Position numbers and translations under genes: made by a program. A stretch of DNA of 64,000 nt from an uncultured Oscillospiraceae bacterium. GTDB lineage: Bacteria; Bacillota; Clostridia; Oscillospirales; Ruminococcaceae. The notes under the pieces are model-generated. The model was not told the DNA's origin. It saw only the letters and a program-made list of their open reading frames with translations, and made no database searches. Every line of letters starts with the position of its first letter. Within the stretch, counting starts at the first letter, position 1. The DNA is taken from positions 24,157 to 88,156 of the forward strand of contig CAKSEE010000004.1 in the NCBI GenBank assembly GCA_934446455.1, given 5' to 3'. This document shows positions 24,713 to 32,740 of this stretch, one piece after another.

Positions 24713-25420
24713 TTATCTTATGCCTGTAATATCCTTGATAACCTCGCCCGCGATAATAAGCCCCGCTACCGACGGCGCGAACGCTATGCTCGCAGGGACT
24801 GCCCGCCTTACGCCGTCGCTCTCCGCAGCGGCGGGGGTGCGCGGCGGCTCGGTGGAATACAGCACCTTAAGCCGCCTTACGCCGCGTTTGCGCAGCTCGT
24901 AGCGCATAACGCGCGCCAGCGGGCATACGCTCGTCTTATATATATCGTCCACGCGGAACTGCGTGGGGTCGAGCTTGTTGCCCGCGCCCATGCAGCTTAT
25001 TATAGGCGTACCCGCCGCCTGCGCGCTCGTTACGAGCGTTAGTTTTCCCGTTACGTTGTCGATAGCGTCCACAACGTAGTCATAGAGAGAGAAATCGAAC
25101 TGCGCGGCGGTTTCGGGCAGGAAAAGCGCCGCGTGCTTCGTAAGCTTCAGCGCGGGATTTATGTCGAGAAAGCGCTCGCCCGCCGCGTCAACCTTATACG
25201 CTCCTACCGTGCTGTGAAGCGCTATTATCTGCCTGTTTATATTCGAGAGCGCCACCGTGTCGTTGTCGATTATGTCGAGCGCGCCTATGCCGCTGCGCAC
25301 AAGCGCCTCTGCGGCAAAGCCGCCGACTCCGCCCACGCCGAACACCGCGACCCTTGCCCCTGCGAGCCTTTCCATGGCCGCTTCGCCTATAAGCCGCTCC
25401 GTGCGCGAAAATTCCTCCAT
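24713..25420 (-). CDS. tcdA: tRNA threonylcarbamoyladenosine dehydratase (TcdA/CsdL)
   Basis: A 235-residue E1-like ThiF-fold enzyme. TcdA uses ATP to cyclise t6A at position 37 of tRNAs that read ANN codons into ct6A. The nucleotide-binding motif VFGVGGVGGFAAEALVRSG begins near residue 23, NINRQI near 59 is the E1 signature, and DAIDNVTGKLTL follows. The C-terminal VPASIAFAPSVAGLIIAGEV is the usual TcdA ending. The start ATG 25420 (MEEFSRTE) has GGAGG five bases upstream; longer frames run into the preceding gene. Last gene of an operon that starts with folA. Confidence 0.9.
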   Translation of the reverse strand: MEEFSRTERLIGEAAMERLAGARVAVFGVGGVGGFAAEALVRSGIGALDIIDNDTVALSNINRQIIALHSTVGAYKVDAAGERFLDINPALKLTKHAALFLPETAAQFDFSLYDYVVDAIDNVTGKLTLVTSAQAAGTPIISCMGAGNKLDPTQFRVDDIYKTSVCPLARVMRYELRKRGVRRLKVLYSTEPPRTPAAAESDGVRRAVPASIAFAPSVAGLIIAGEVIKDITGIR

Positions 25421-25433
25421 ACTGCCCTCCATG

Positions 25434-26078
25434 TTATTCAAGCACCCAGTCCGCCGCCTGCGAAAGGCTCTTTGCCGCTCGCCCGCAAAGCGCCGTGAGC
25501 GCCGCTTCGGACTGATGTCCGCCCGCAACGAGAATGCACCCGCAGCCGAGCGAGCGCGCCACGTCGCAGTCGTGCGCGGTATCGCCTATCAACACCGCAC
25601 GTGCGGGGTCAATGCCGTTTTGCTCAAAGAAGCTGCGCGCAATGTCCGCCTTGCCGCCCGCAAGCCTGTCGCCTATGCCGAGTATCTCGCTGAAATACCC
25701 CGCAACACCGCGCTCCTCTATCTGCTTTTTAAGCGCCGCAAGCTCAGATGCCGAAAGCACCGCCTGCCGAAGCCCCGCCGCCTTAAAGCGCCCGAGCGCT
25801 TCGAGCGCGCCCTCTGCAAGCCTCGCGCGGCGCTGCCTGCGGTCGTATTTTTCTATAAACTCCATTCCCGTGCGTTCAAACGGCACTTTGTCAAAATCAA
25901 ACCCGAGCCGCTCGTAATAGTCCCTCACGGGGAAGCCGAAAACGCCGTGATACTGCTCCCTGCTCTGAAGCTCAGGCAGCCCGTATTCGCCCAGCAGCTC
26001 GTTCATGGACTCTATGCACACCTCGACGTCGTCAAGCAGCGTGCCGTTCCAGTCCCAGAAAACACGTTCGTATCTCAT
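25434..26078 (-). CDS. HAD-superfamily hydrolase, phosphoglycolate phosphatase-like
   Basis: A 214-residue haloacid dehalogenase-fold phosphatase. Motif I is FWDWNGTLLDD, so the usual DxDGT reads DWNGT; the first Asp (nucleophile) is kept but the second is Asn, an unusual though known variant. Motif II is VLSASE near residue 108 and motifs III/IV are GDRLAGGKADI and IGDTAHDCDVA. An all-helical cap lies between residues 15 and 85. The substrate is unknown. It overlaps the next gene upstream by four bases. Confidence 0.85.
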   Translation of the reverse strand: MRYERVFWDWNGTLLDDVEVCIESMNELLGEYGLPELQSREQYHGVFGFPVRDYYERLGFDFDKVPFERTGMEFIEKYDRRQRRARLAEGALEALGRFKAAGLRQAVLSASELAALKKQIEERGVAGYFSEILGIGDRLAGGKADIARSFFEQNGIDPARAVLIGDTAHDCDVARSLGCGCILVAGGHQSEAALTALCGRAAKSLSQAADWVLE

Positions 26079-26761
26079 CTGCGCCCGCTCTCCTCAAGCC
26101 CCTCCGCCTGCGCCTTTGCCTTAAGCAGAAAGTCATAGAGCGGCGCTATGCGTAAAAAATCGCGCGAAAGCCGCTTTGCAAGGTCGGGCGCAAACATAAA
26201 GTCCCTGTCGTCGGTGTAGTACCCCACACCGTACTCGCGGCGCTCCAGCCAATCCGCCTTTTCGGGGGAAGCCTCGGGATAGCGCCTGCGCTTGTAAAGC
26301 TCGCCGTACTGCGCAAACCTGCGCTGACCCGCCACCGCCTGCGCCGCCGCGGCGAACGCAGGGTCATCCGCAAGTATCATCTGCCGCAGCTGCTCCTTTA
26401 TCGCGCCGTCCGCGCTGTAGTAACCGCACCCGCAGCTCATTCCGCGCGGGGAGATAGCCAGCCAGTAGCCCGGGTGTCCGTCGTAGGCGTCCTCACGCGG
26501 TCTTGAAAAGGTAAACCACATTTCATCACGGAACACCGCGCCCCTCGAACGGCGCGCGTCAAGGTAAATGCGCGAAAGCTTCCCGGGGTCGCAGATGATA
26601 AGGCTGTCTATCTTCGCCATTGTCGGTGCAAGCTCCGACACTATCTCCTTAAACGGTTCCGTAACGTACTGCGTGTACTCCTGCTTGTGCTGTGAGAACC
26701 ACTCCTTGCTGTCGTGGAGCTTGTTTTCAAAAAGAAAATCAAGCGTGTGCTGTGTAAACAT
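26075..26761 (-). CDS. DUF2461-family protein
   Basis: A 228-residue member of the DUF2461 (TIGR02453) family of uncharacterised proteins. Recognised by the N-terminal NKLHDSKEWFSQHKQEY, the RIYLDARRSRGAVFRDEMWF block (compare the family's RDTRFSKDKTPYK segment), and WLAISPRGMSCGCGYY. Cytoplasmic, no signal. Its start codon overlaps the stop of the MmcQ/YjbR gene. The C-terminus overlaps the HAD gene by four bases, a tight operon. No function is known. Confidence 0.8.
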   Translation of the reverse strand: MFTQHTLDFLFENKLHDSKEWFSQHKQEYTQYVTEPFKEIVSELAPTMAKIDSLIICDPGKLSRIYLDARRSRGAVFRDEMWFTFSRPREDAYDGHPGYWLAISPRGMSCGCGYYSADGAIKEQLRQMILADDPAFAAAAQAVAGQRRFAQYGELYKRRRYPEASPEKADWLERREYGVGYYTDDRDFMFAPDLAKRLSRDFLRIAPLYDFLLKAKAQAEGLEESGRR

Positions 26762-27123
26762 TATTTCTTCTCCTTTTCGGAACGCGCGCGGCGCTTTTTG
26801 TCCGTAAGCGCAAAGCTGCCGAGCGTCATGCGCTCTATTTCTTCGCGCGGAACGTCGCTTTCAAGATACACCGAGTTCCAGTGCGTTTTGTTCATGTGGT
26901 AGGCGGGCGTAACGCCGCGAAACGCCTTTCGCAGAAAATCCGCTTCCATAGGCTCGCATTTGAGATTTACTATGTACTGCCCGTCGTGCGGCATAAGCAG
27001 CGCGAACCATTTGCGCGTGTCCGCGTGGCGCACCACCCATGTGTCAAAACTCTCGTCAAAGGGTCGGTCGGCTTCCGCACCGCCTATGGTCGCGCAGAAC
27101 TCCAGAAACTCCTCCTTAGTCAT
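26761..27123 (-). CDS. MmcQ/YjbR-family DNA-binding-fold protein
   Basis: A 120-residue protein of the MmcQ/YjbR family (cyanobacterial TIPRL-like double-wing fold). Family marks are RPFDESFDTWVVRH, KWFALL, VNLKCEPMEADFLR, GVTPAYHMNKTHWNSVYL and the basic C-terminus. The role of these proteins is not established. The ATG at 27123 has AGAGGA six bases upstream and overlaps the end of folA by eight bases; the extended frame to 27177 is inside folA. Confidence 0.85.
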   Translation of the reverse strand: MTKEEFLEFCATIGGAEADRPFDESFDTWVVRHADTRKWFALLMPHDGQYIVNLKCEPMEADFLRKAFRGVTPAYHMNKTHWNSVYLESDVPREEIERMTLGSFALTDKKRRARSEKEKK

Positions 27124-27625
27124 GGCTTTTCCTCTCGTAAAGCATAAAGCGTATCTTATGGCAGCCGCTTTCCGCAAGCGCGGAAGCCTCCGTGCATTCC
27201 CACTCGCCGTCCCTGTCTATCTCGGGGAAGAACGTGTCGCCGCCGAAGCTCTCGTATATGCGCGTTACAAACACCCTCCGGCACTCGGGCAGAAGCTGCC
27301 TGTATATCTCCCCGCCGCCTATAACGAATATCTCGCCCGAAACGCCCTTGGCGTATTCGAGAAAGTCCTCTGCCGAGCCGAAAACACGCGCTCCCTCTGC
27401 GCTTTTAAGCGTGCGCGAGATAACGCAGTTTTCGCGCCCGGGCAGCGGGCGCTTCGGAAAGCTGTCCCACGTCTTTCTCCCCATAACTACCGTTGTTCCC
27501 GTGGTGGTATCCTTAAAAAAGCGCATATCCTCGGGAATCCTCGCAAGAAGTCCCCCATCCCTGCCTATAGCCCAGTCGTTGTCCGCTGCAAGTATAGCGC
27601 TCATGCGAAAAGTGTTTTTTTTCAC
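27116..27625 (-). CDS. folA: Dihydrofolate reductase
   Basis: A 169-residue enzyme that reduces dihydrofolate to tetrahydrofolate with NADPH. Motifs include AADNDWAIGRDGGLLARIPEDM (with the catalytic acidic residue), GRKTWDSFP, the NADPH-binding VIGGGEIYRQLLP and the C-terminal RFMLYERK. The start is GTG 27625, seven bases after AAGGCGGG; an internal ATG at 27604 lacks a ribosome site. First gene of the five-gene folA-tcdA operon. A strong hairpin lies in the leader. Confidence 0.93.
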   Translation of the reverse strand: MKKNTFRMSAILAADNDWAIGRDGGLLARIPEDMRFFKDTTTGTTVVMGRKTWDSFPKRPLPGRENCVISRTLKSAEGARVFGSAEDFLEYAKGVSGEIFVIGGGEIYRQLLPECRRVFVTRIYESFGGDTFFPEIDRDGEWECTEASALAESGCHKIRFMLYERKSHD

Positions 27626-27651
27626 GGCTTGTCCCGCCTTTCAGATAATTT

Positions 27652-27687
27652 CAGCCGCCCGCAGAACCAACGCTGCACGGGCGGCTG
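27652..27687 (-). other. Stable hairpin in the folA leader
   Basis: Nine-base arms CAGCCGCCC and GGGCGGCTG plus inner TGCAG/CTGC pairing, between the promoter and the ribosome site of folA. No T tract follows, so it is not a simple terminator; it could stabilise the mRNA or act in regulation. Confidence 0.5.
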
Positions 27688-27697
27688 TCCTTATATA

Positions 27698-27726
27698 AAT
27701 CTACCACATTCCATCTACTTTGTCAA
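27698..27726 (-). promoter_or_regulatory. Promoter of the folA operon
   Basis: Minus-strand TTGACA and TAGATT separated by 17 bases, about 75 bases upstream of folA. Confidence 0.65.
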
Positions 27727-27752
27727 GTATACAGGCACTTTTCCTCTTCGCG

Positions 27753-28928
27753 CTACCCGCGCTCTATCACCTGCGGCACGGCTATATTCCCGCGCAGGGT
27801 GTAATCCACGATAAGCCTTATGCCGTCCTTTTCGGGGAAGTATTTCTCCTCAGCCGACGCTATCTCATAACCGCTGTAGAAGTTCTCCTCGCACGCGGTT
27901 TTCTGCCGCCTGAGCTCCTGAGTGGCGTCGTCTGCGGTGCGGGTTATGTCTATGCTGCGGCAGGCGGTGCATACGGCGGTTTTTATGCGAAAGGGCGTTT
28001 CCTGCCCGAAAAGCCTTACAAGCGCGGTTTCCTCGGAATACACCCCGCCAGCAACGTCCTTTTTGCCGAAGTAGAGCGGGTACTCGTCGTCATAGAAAAG
28101 CAGGCTCTTATATATCCTCTGCTCGCCGTCCGCGCGCTGTATCGTTTCGCGGTACGGCACGTAAAACTCCTGCGTTTCGGTAAACTCCCCGATTATCTCC
28201 GCGTCCGCGCGGACGTACAGCACATGGTCGCCGCCGTCCGCCACAACGCCGCTTACCAGCAGCCCGCCCTGCTGCACGCCGCTCCCTGCGGATAACGCCG
28301 CCCTGCCCTTGCGCACGGTCTGCTCAACTATAACCGCCGCGCGCGCCGCAACAAGGTTTCGCGGCGAGGCGTTGTCCTCTGTCTCGGGGACCTCCCTGCC
28401 CTGCTCAACGTGCACCGTTACATGGTTGCCAACGCACGATACGTCCACCCACGCGGTGTTTTCAAGCCTCGTCATAAGCAGGTACTCCGCGCGGTCGGTT
28501 GCAAGGCCCACTCTCGGCGCGCCCTTTTCTATGCCGCACTCCGAAAGCACCGACATCACCACGGCGCGCGGCGCGCCCTCCACGGTTATGCTCTCCACCC
28601 GCGAGGCATGGAACGAAAGTATAAGCACAAACGCCAGAAACCCGAGATACAGCCCTATCCTGCGGCTGTAGCGCGACAGAAGAAAATACACGCCGCGCCG
28701 CTCACGCACGCGCAGCCGCACGCCGTGCTTCAATGCCGCGCGGGAAACGTACAGGTAATCTGCGGGAGATACCTGCGCGCGCATTATCCCCTGCGAAAAC
28801 GTCACCCCGCGCAGCGGCACGCACTCGCTTATAAGCTGCGACACCAGCTTTTCCTGAAAACCGCCGTACCCGCTGAACGTTACCCGCCCGAAATACAGAC
28901 CGCGCCCCGCGCCATTGCCTTTCTTCAT
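27753..28928 (-). CDS. yqfD: Sporulation protein YqfD
   Basis: A 391-residue membrane protein of the YqfD family, made in the mother cell during sporulation in Bacillus. Residues 1-90 form the cytoplasmic family domain (GGFQEKLVSQLISECVPL, VRERRGVYFLLSRYSRRIGL), one membrane helix follows near 93-110 (LYLGFLAFVLILSFHASRV), and the rest should lie outside the membrane, including CVGNHVTVHVEQGREVPE and a Cys pair CTACRS. It directly follows yqfC with one base between them, the conserved order. Confidence 0.88.
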   Translation of the reverse strand: MKKGNGAGRGLYFGRVTFSGYGGFQEKLVSQLISECVPLRGVTFSQGIMRAQVSPADYLYVSRAALKHGVRLRVRERRGVYFLLSRYSRRIGLYLGFLAFVLILSFHASRVESITVEGAPRAVVMSVLSECGIEKGAPRVGLATDRAEYLLMTRLENTAWVDVSCVGNHVTVHVEQGREVPETEDNASPRNLVAARAAVIVEQTVRKGRAALSAGSGVQQGGLLVSGVVADGGDHVLYVRADAEIIGEFTETQEFYVPYRETIQRADGEQRIYKSLLFYDDEYPLYFGKKDVAGGVYSEETALVRLFGQETPFRIKTAVCTACRSIDITRTADDATQELRRQKTACEENFYSGYEIASAEEKYFPEKDGIRLIVDYTLRGNIAVPQVIERG

Positions 28929-28929
28929 T

Positions 28930-29181
28930 TTACTCCTCCTCGAATGAGAGCGAATGTATCCTTCCCGTTATCTTAACGCCGTCCATGCCGAAGCTTTCAA
29001 GCATAAGCGGCGTACCCGACACGGTAACGCGCGCGCCGTACACCGCAAGCGTTATGAAGTCCTCGTCGCAGCCGCTCACGCCAAGGCAGTTCTCCACCAG
29101 CAGCTCGGTCATACCGTGCAGGGTGATCGTGCTGCGCTGCTGCGGCAGGTCGCCAAGCGCTATAAGCTTATCCTTTATGCC
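28930..29181 (-). CDS. yqfC: Sporulation protein YqfC
   Basis: An 83-residue protein of the YqfC family, recognised by its short beta-rich pattern (ITLHGMTELLVENCLGVSGC, then ITLAVYGARVTVSGTPLML) and by its place immediately upstream of yqfD. YqfC is a mother-cell, sigma-E-controlled protein in Bacillus. The start is ATG 29181 with GGAGG six bases upstream; the upstream extension to 29268 overlaps the promoter region. Confidence 0.85.
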   Translation of the reverse strand, partial: GIKDKLIALGDLPQQRSTITLHGMTELLVENCLGVSGCDEDFITLAVYGARVTVSGTPLMLESFGMDGVKITGRIHSLSFEEE

Positions 29182-29214
29182 CATATCCGCCCTCCTTGCA
29201 TATTCCGTCCATGC

Positions 29215-29243
29215 AGTATATGCGGGGACTGTCCCGATAATGC
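29215..29243 (-). promoter_or_regulatory. Possible sigma-E-type promoter of yqfCD
   Basis: On the minus strand GCATTAT and CATATACT are 14 bases apart, which fits the sigma-E pattern (about kmATATT-14-CATACAnT) better than sigma-A. It sits about 34 bases upstream of yqfC. The match at the -35 is imperfect. Confidence 0.4.
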
Positions 29244-29349
29244 GCGTAATATTCGCCGCCCATGCCACATATATTCTATAAGGCAGTACCGCTGCGGAAC
29301 AAGCCGCACGGTTTTCGGATATGCCAAAAAACTCTTTTGGAGGTCTGCT

Positions 29350-30672
29350 ATGGACGACATGAAAAAGCTAATTGAAAAATACAAGCAGGAGCTTATGGCC
29401 TACCGCAAAACGGCACAGCCCGAACCGAAGAACATCTCCTTCACCTACAGCCCCGAGGGCGCGCCCGAAGCCCGCGAAGCGCAGCAGCCCGCGTCACGGG
29501 GCGAACCCCCCGCGCGCACGGAGCGCGTTTCTGACGCCGCCGCGGCTGAACCGCGCGAAACGCCCCGCAAGCCGCAGATAATCGGCTATGCGGACGAGGG
29601 CGACGTTGCAAGGCTTTATGAGGGGCTTTTCGGGAGCGAGGGCGCGCCTGCCGCACCACAGAGCGCTCCTCTCGCAGAGGACGCTCCTCTCGCAGAGGAC
29701 GCTCCTCTCGCAGAGGACGCTCCTCCCGCAGAGGACGCCCCTCCCGCAGAGGACGCTCCTCCCGCAGAGGACGCTCCTCCCGCAGAAGCAATGCGCTCTG
29801 AAACCCAGACGGGCGATATGTCCGACATATTCAGCTTTACGGGAGAGGAGAACGGCGAAAGCGCGCCCGCAGGGCTTATCTCCGAACCCGAGGAGCTTTT
29901 CTCGCCGCAGTTCAACGAGGTGCCGTCCTTTGGAGAGGTGCAAAGCGAGATAACCAAGGAAAGCCGCCCCGAGGACAACACGCTCCCGCGCGAGCCCGTT
30001 TCGGGCGTTACAAGCAGCGCGCCTGCCAAGCCGCTGCCCGAGGCGGCGCAGGCGCAGCGCGTTTCCCCAGAAACCGCCGAGCGCCTGACAGAGCAGCCCG
30101 TAAGCGGCATTGACCCCGCCGAGCAGCTGACGGGGCGCAGCTTCGAGTCAGACGAGCGCCCCGTGAACGACCCCGCCGACATAAAGCCCAACGGCAACGG
30201 CGCGCCCGCCGTAAATTACGAGGAGCGCACCTACGGCAGCTACGCCGAGTTCGAGCGCGAAAACACTTGCACGGGGCAGCTTCGGTTCAGAACGTTTACC
30301 GCGCGCGGGGCGCTGCCCGTAAAGGACGCGATTTGCGTTGTGACAAAGGACTTCGGCGGCGAAACGCAGGTGCTTTCCACGCAGACCACCGACATGAGCG
30401 GCCAGACCGATATAATCTCGCTGCCCGCGCCGCCGCGCAGCCTTTCGCAGACCCCGAATAACACGATACTTCCCTACGCGCTCTATGACGCTGCTATCCG
30501 CGCAAAGGGCTTTGAGAGTATCGTGATTAAGAGTATCCCCATCTTCGAGGGCATTCTGTCCGTGCAGAACGCCGCGCTCATCCCGCTTGCACCCAACGAG
30601 AACGATGGCAACGTCGGCGAAACGATAGACGAGGCCGTTGTAAGCGGAGGTGAGCGTAATGCCGCAGAATAA
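29350..30672 (+). CDS. Proline/acidic-repeat protein with C-terminal carboxypeptidase-regulatory-like domain
   Basis: A 440-residue protein that opens with a short amphipathic helix (MDDMKKLIEKYKQELMAYRK), followed by a long low-complexity region rich in Ala, Pro, Glu with seven AEDAP-type hexads (about residues 105-147), and a compact domain at residues about 300-430 (GQLRFRTFTARGALPVKDAI, then SLPAPPRSLSQTPNN). That last domain is of a type often found next to spore peptidoglycan-binding proteins of Clostridia. No signal peptide. It overlaps the next gene by 14 bases, so both are translated together. The long upstream frame to 28954 is antisense to yqfCD and is rejected. I would guess a spore-envelope role. 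Confidence 0.7.
   Translation: MDDMKKLIEKYKQELMAYRKTAQPEPKNISFTYSPEGAPEAREAQQPASRGEPPARTERVSDAAAAEPRETPRKPQIIGYADEGDVARLYEGLFGSEGAPAAPQSAPLAEDAPLAEDAPLAEDAPPAEDAPPAEDAPPAEDAPPAEAMRSETQTGDMSDIFSFTGEENGESAPAGLISEPEELFSPQFNEVPSFGEVQSEITKESRPEDNTLPREPVSGVTSSAPAKPLPEAAQAQRVSPETAERLTEQPVSGIDPAEQLTGRSFESDERPVNDPADIKPNGNGAPAVNYEERTYGSYAEFERENTCTGQLRFRTFTARGALPVKDAICVVTKDFGGETQVLSTQTTDMSGQTDIISLPAPPRSLSQTPNNTILPYALYDAAIRAKGFESIVIKSIPIFEGILSVQNAALIPLAPNENDGNVGETIDEAVVSGGERNAAE
29662..29790 (+). repeat. In-gene tandem repeat encoding AEDAP hexads
   Basis: Seven near-identical 18-base units (GCAGAGGACGCTCC with CTC or CCC variants) inside the 29350-30672 gene. Being a multiple of three, copy-number change would alter length without frameshift. 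Confidence 0.8.
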
Positions 30673-32032
30673 TCTTCCCTATGTACCCGAAACGATAACC
30701 GTGCACTTGGGTCCGCCCGACTCCCCAGCGCAGAACGTTACGGTGTCTTTCCCCGACTATATAAAGAGCGTCGCTTCGTCAGAAATATTCCCCACGTGGC
30801 CCGAAGCCGCGCTGCGCGCCAATATCTACGCGCAGACTACCTTTGCGCTCAACCGCATTTACACCGAGTGGTACCGCTCGCGCGGGTACGGCTTCGACAT
30901 AACAAGCTCCACCCAGTACGACCAGGCTTACGTTTACGGCAGGGATATCTTCAACAACATAAGCCGCCTTGTAGACGAGCTTTTCAACAACTACATCGTG
31001 CGGCAGGGGAGCGTCGCGCCGCTCTTTTCGGCGTTCTGCAACGGCACGACCGTCACCTGCGACGGGCTGTCGCAATGGGGTACGGTAACGCTTGCCAACA
31101 ACGGGCTTACCCCCTACGAGATTTTGCAGTATTACTACGGCAACGACATAAACATTGTGAGAAACGCACCCGTAGAGCCGTACATCGGCAGCTACCCCGG
31201 AGTGCCGTTCGGCTTCGGCTCTTACGGGGACGAGGTGCGGCAGATACAGCAGGAGCTTAACCGCATTGCCGCGAATTACCCCGCTATCCCGAAAATCGTG
31301 CCCGCAAACGGCAACTACGGCGAAAGCACCGTGCAGGCTGTAAACACGTTTCAGGGGATATTCGGCCTTGCGCAGACGGGTACCGTGGATAAGCAGACGT
31401 GGTACAAGATAAAGTTCATATTCACGGCGGTAAAGGGGCTGTCCGAGCTTATGGGCGAGAACCTCTCCGAGCAGGAAGTGGAGCTTCAGTTCCCGCGGCA
31501 GCTGGAGCTCGGCGACTTCGGCTTCGAGGTGCGGTACGTGCAGTTTTTCTTAAACGTTATAGCCTACTTCAACCCCGAGATTCCCACGGTAAATTCCGCG
31601 GGAGTGTTCAACGAGGCAATGCGCGAGCAGGTAATGGCGTTTGAGCGCTTCTACGGACTTAACCCCGACGGCGTTGTGGATTTCAGAACATGGCAGCTTA
31701 TACGGCAGGTGTACAACAATATCCGCGAGAACCTGCCCGAGGGCTACGAGGGCTCTACGGCGGCGCTTTATCCGGGATATACGCTCACTCCGGGGCTTCG
31801 CAACGACGACGTGCGCGAGCTTCAGACCTACCTGCGCACAATAGGGCAGAACGTCGCGGCTATCCCCACGGTGGAGATCACGGGCTACTACGGCCCGCAG
31901 ACCGAAAACGCGGTCGCGGTGTTTCAGGAGAACTACGGCCTGCCCGTCACGGGCGCGGTGAGCGCCCTCACATGGGACGCCATAGCAAAGGAGTACAACT
32001 ATATCCGCTTCGGCACGCAGCGGACGGGGTGA
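30659..32032 (+). CDS. Spore-type peptidoglycan-binding protein with three PG-binding repeats
   Basis: A 457-residue protein of a clostridial family usually annotated as peptidoglycan-binding or spore cortex-lytic. The N-terminal region (VKSVASSEIFPTWPEAALRA-like; here YIKSVASSEIFPTWPEAALR) is a SpoIID-like segment also containing RIYTEWYRSRGYGFDITSST. Three peptidoglycan-binding type 1 domains follow: around residues 190-260 (DEVRQIQQELNRIA), 285-355 (FEVRYVQFFLNVIA) and 380-450 (DDVRELQTYLRTIG). No signal peptide. The start at ATG 30659 has GGAGG eight bases upstream; a GTG three codons earlier overlaps the ribosome site. Location beside yqfCD supports a spore role. Confidence 0.82.
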   Translation: MPQNNLPYVPETITVHLGPPDSPAQNVTVSFPDYIKSVASSEIFPTWPEAALRANIYAQTTFALNRIYTEWYRSRGYGFDITSSTQYDQAYVYGRDIFNNISRLVDELFNNYIVRQGSVAPLFSAFCNGTTVTCDGLSQWGTVTLANNGLTPYEILQYYYGNDINIVRNAPVEPYIGSYPGVPFGFGSYGDEVRQIQQELNRIAANYPAIPKIVPANGNYGESTVQAVNTFQGIFGLAQTGTVDKQTWYKIKFIFTAVKGLSELMGENLSEQEVELQFPRQLELGDFGFEVRYVQFFLNVIAYFNPEIPTVNSAGVFNEAMREQVMAFERFYGLNPDGVVDFRTWQLIRQVYNNIRENLPEGYEGSTAALYPGYTLTPGLRNDDVRELQTYLRTIGQNVAAIPTVEITGYYGPQTENAVAVFQENYGLPVTGAVSALTWDAIAKEYNYIRFGTQRTG

Positions 32033-32038
32033 CATATG

Positions 32039-32069
32039 AAAAGGGACTGTTCGCGCAGCCCCTTTTTTT
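32039..32069 (+). terminator. Terminator after the peptidoglycan-binding protein gene
   Basis: Arms AAAAGGG and CCCTTTT with inner CTG/CAG pairing, running into seven T. Confidence 0.75.
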
Positions 32070-32071
32070 AT

Positions 32072-32716
32072 TCAGTTAAGGCGCTGACCGCATTTGCCGC
32101 AGAATTTCGCGCCTATGGGGTTTTCTTCACCGCAAGCGGCGCAGAACGTGTTTGGCTTAACGGGCGCAGGCACGTCAAGCGTTCTGCGGCAGCGCAAACA
32201 ATATATTGCGTCTGCGGGATTTGCCATGCCGCAATGAGGACAATTTTTGGTTTCTGCCCTTGCATTTTTAGGTGCGCCGCAGATTTGACAAGTGGTATTA
32301 TAAGCAGGGTTTTGCTCGGCGCAATTTTTGCATACCCACTTTGCGGCTTGGCTCATCATTTTGTACTTTTCATCTACTTCTTCATACTCGCTATCCCCAT
32401 CTTCATCATTTTCTATGCCAATAACGCGACATTTTGTTTTGGGGTCACACTCTATTATTTTTCGCAGCATTTCGCCAGTTTTTATGACATTATCAGATGT
32501 TTCCAGCAGCATACCCCATGTTGAAAAAATCATCATAAAAAGAAATAATTCAAACAAGAAAATGGCGATAAGCCCAATGCCTACATAACCTCCAATAGGC
32601 GATGGCAAATTCCCCAAGTTGGTAATTCCTAGCCAAGGCAACAGTAAAAGTACAACTCCCAATGCAATACATATAAAGAAGAACACCGCATTACTGTGAT
32701 TCCATTTCTTATTCAC
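32072..32716 (-). CDS. Membrane protein with three zinc ribbons
   Basis: A 214-residue protein. Two membrane helices (about residues 10-30 and 42-67) come first, then an acidic linker, then three C4 zinc ribbons: CKNC...CQIC, CPHC...CLRC and CAAC...CGKC. No enzyme domain is visible. Three GTG codons are possible starts; the one at 32716 (MNKKWNH) is eight bases after AGGAG and is preferred over 32725, which overlaps it. The divergent neighbour is an XRE regulator, and two palindromes cover this gene's promoter, so it is probably repressed by that regulator. Function unknown. Confidence 0.75.
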   Translation of the reverse strand: MNKKWNHSNAVFFFICIALGVVLLLLPWLGITNLGNLPSPIGGYVGIGLIAIFLFELFLFMMIFSTWGMLLETSDNVIKTGEMLRKIIECDPKTKCRVIGIENDEDGDSEYEEVDEKYKMMSQAAKWVCKNCAEQNPAYNTTCQICGAPKNARAETKNCPHCGMANPADAIYCLRCRRTLDVPAPVKPNTFCAACGEENPIGAKFCGKCGQRLN

Positions 32717-32740
32717 AATCACCACTCCTATCTACAATAA

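Noticed and set aside
28954-29349. N-terminal extension of the AEDAP-repeat protein
   Set aside because: It runs antisense through yqfC and its promoter; the compact start at 29350 follows TTTTGGAGG, a good ribosome site.
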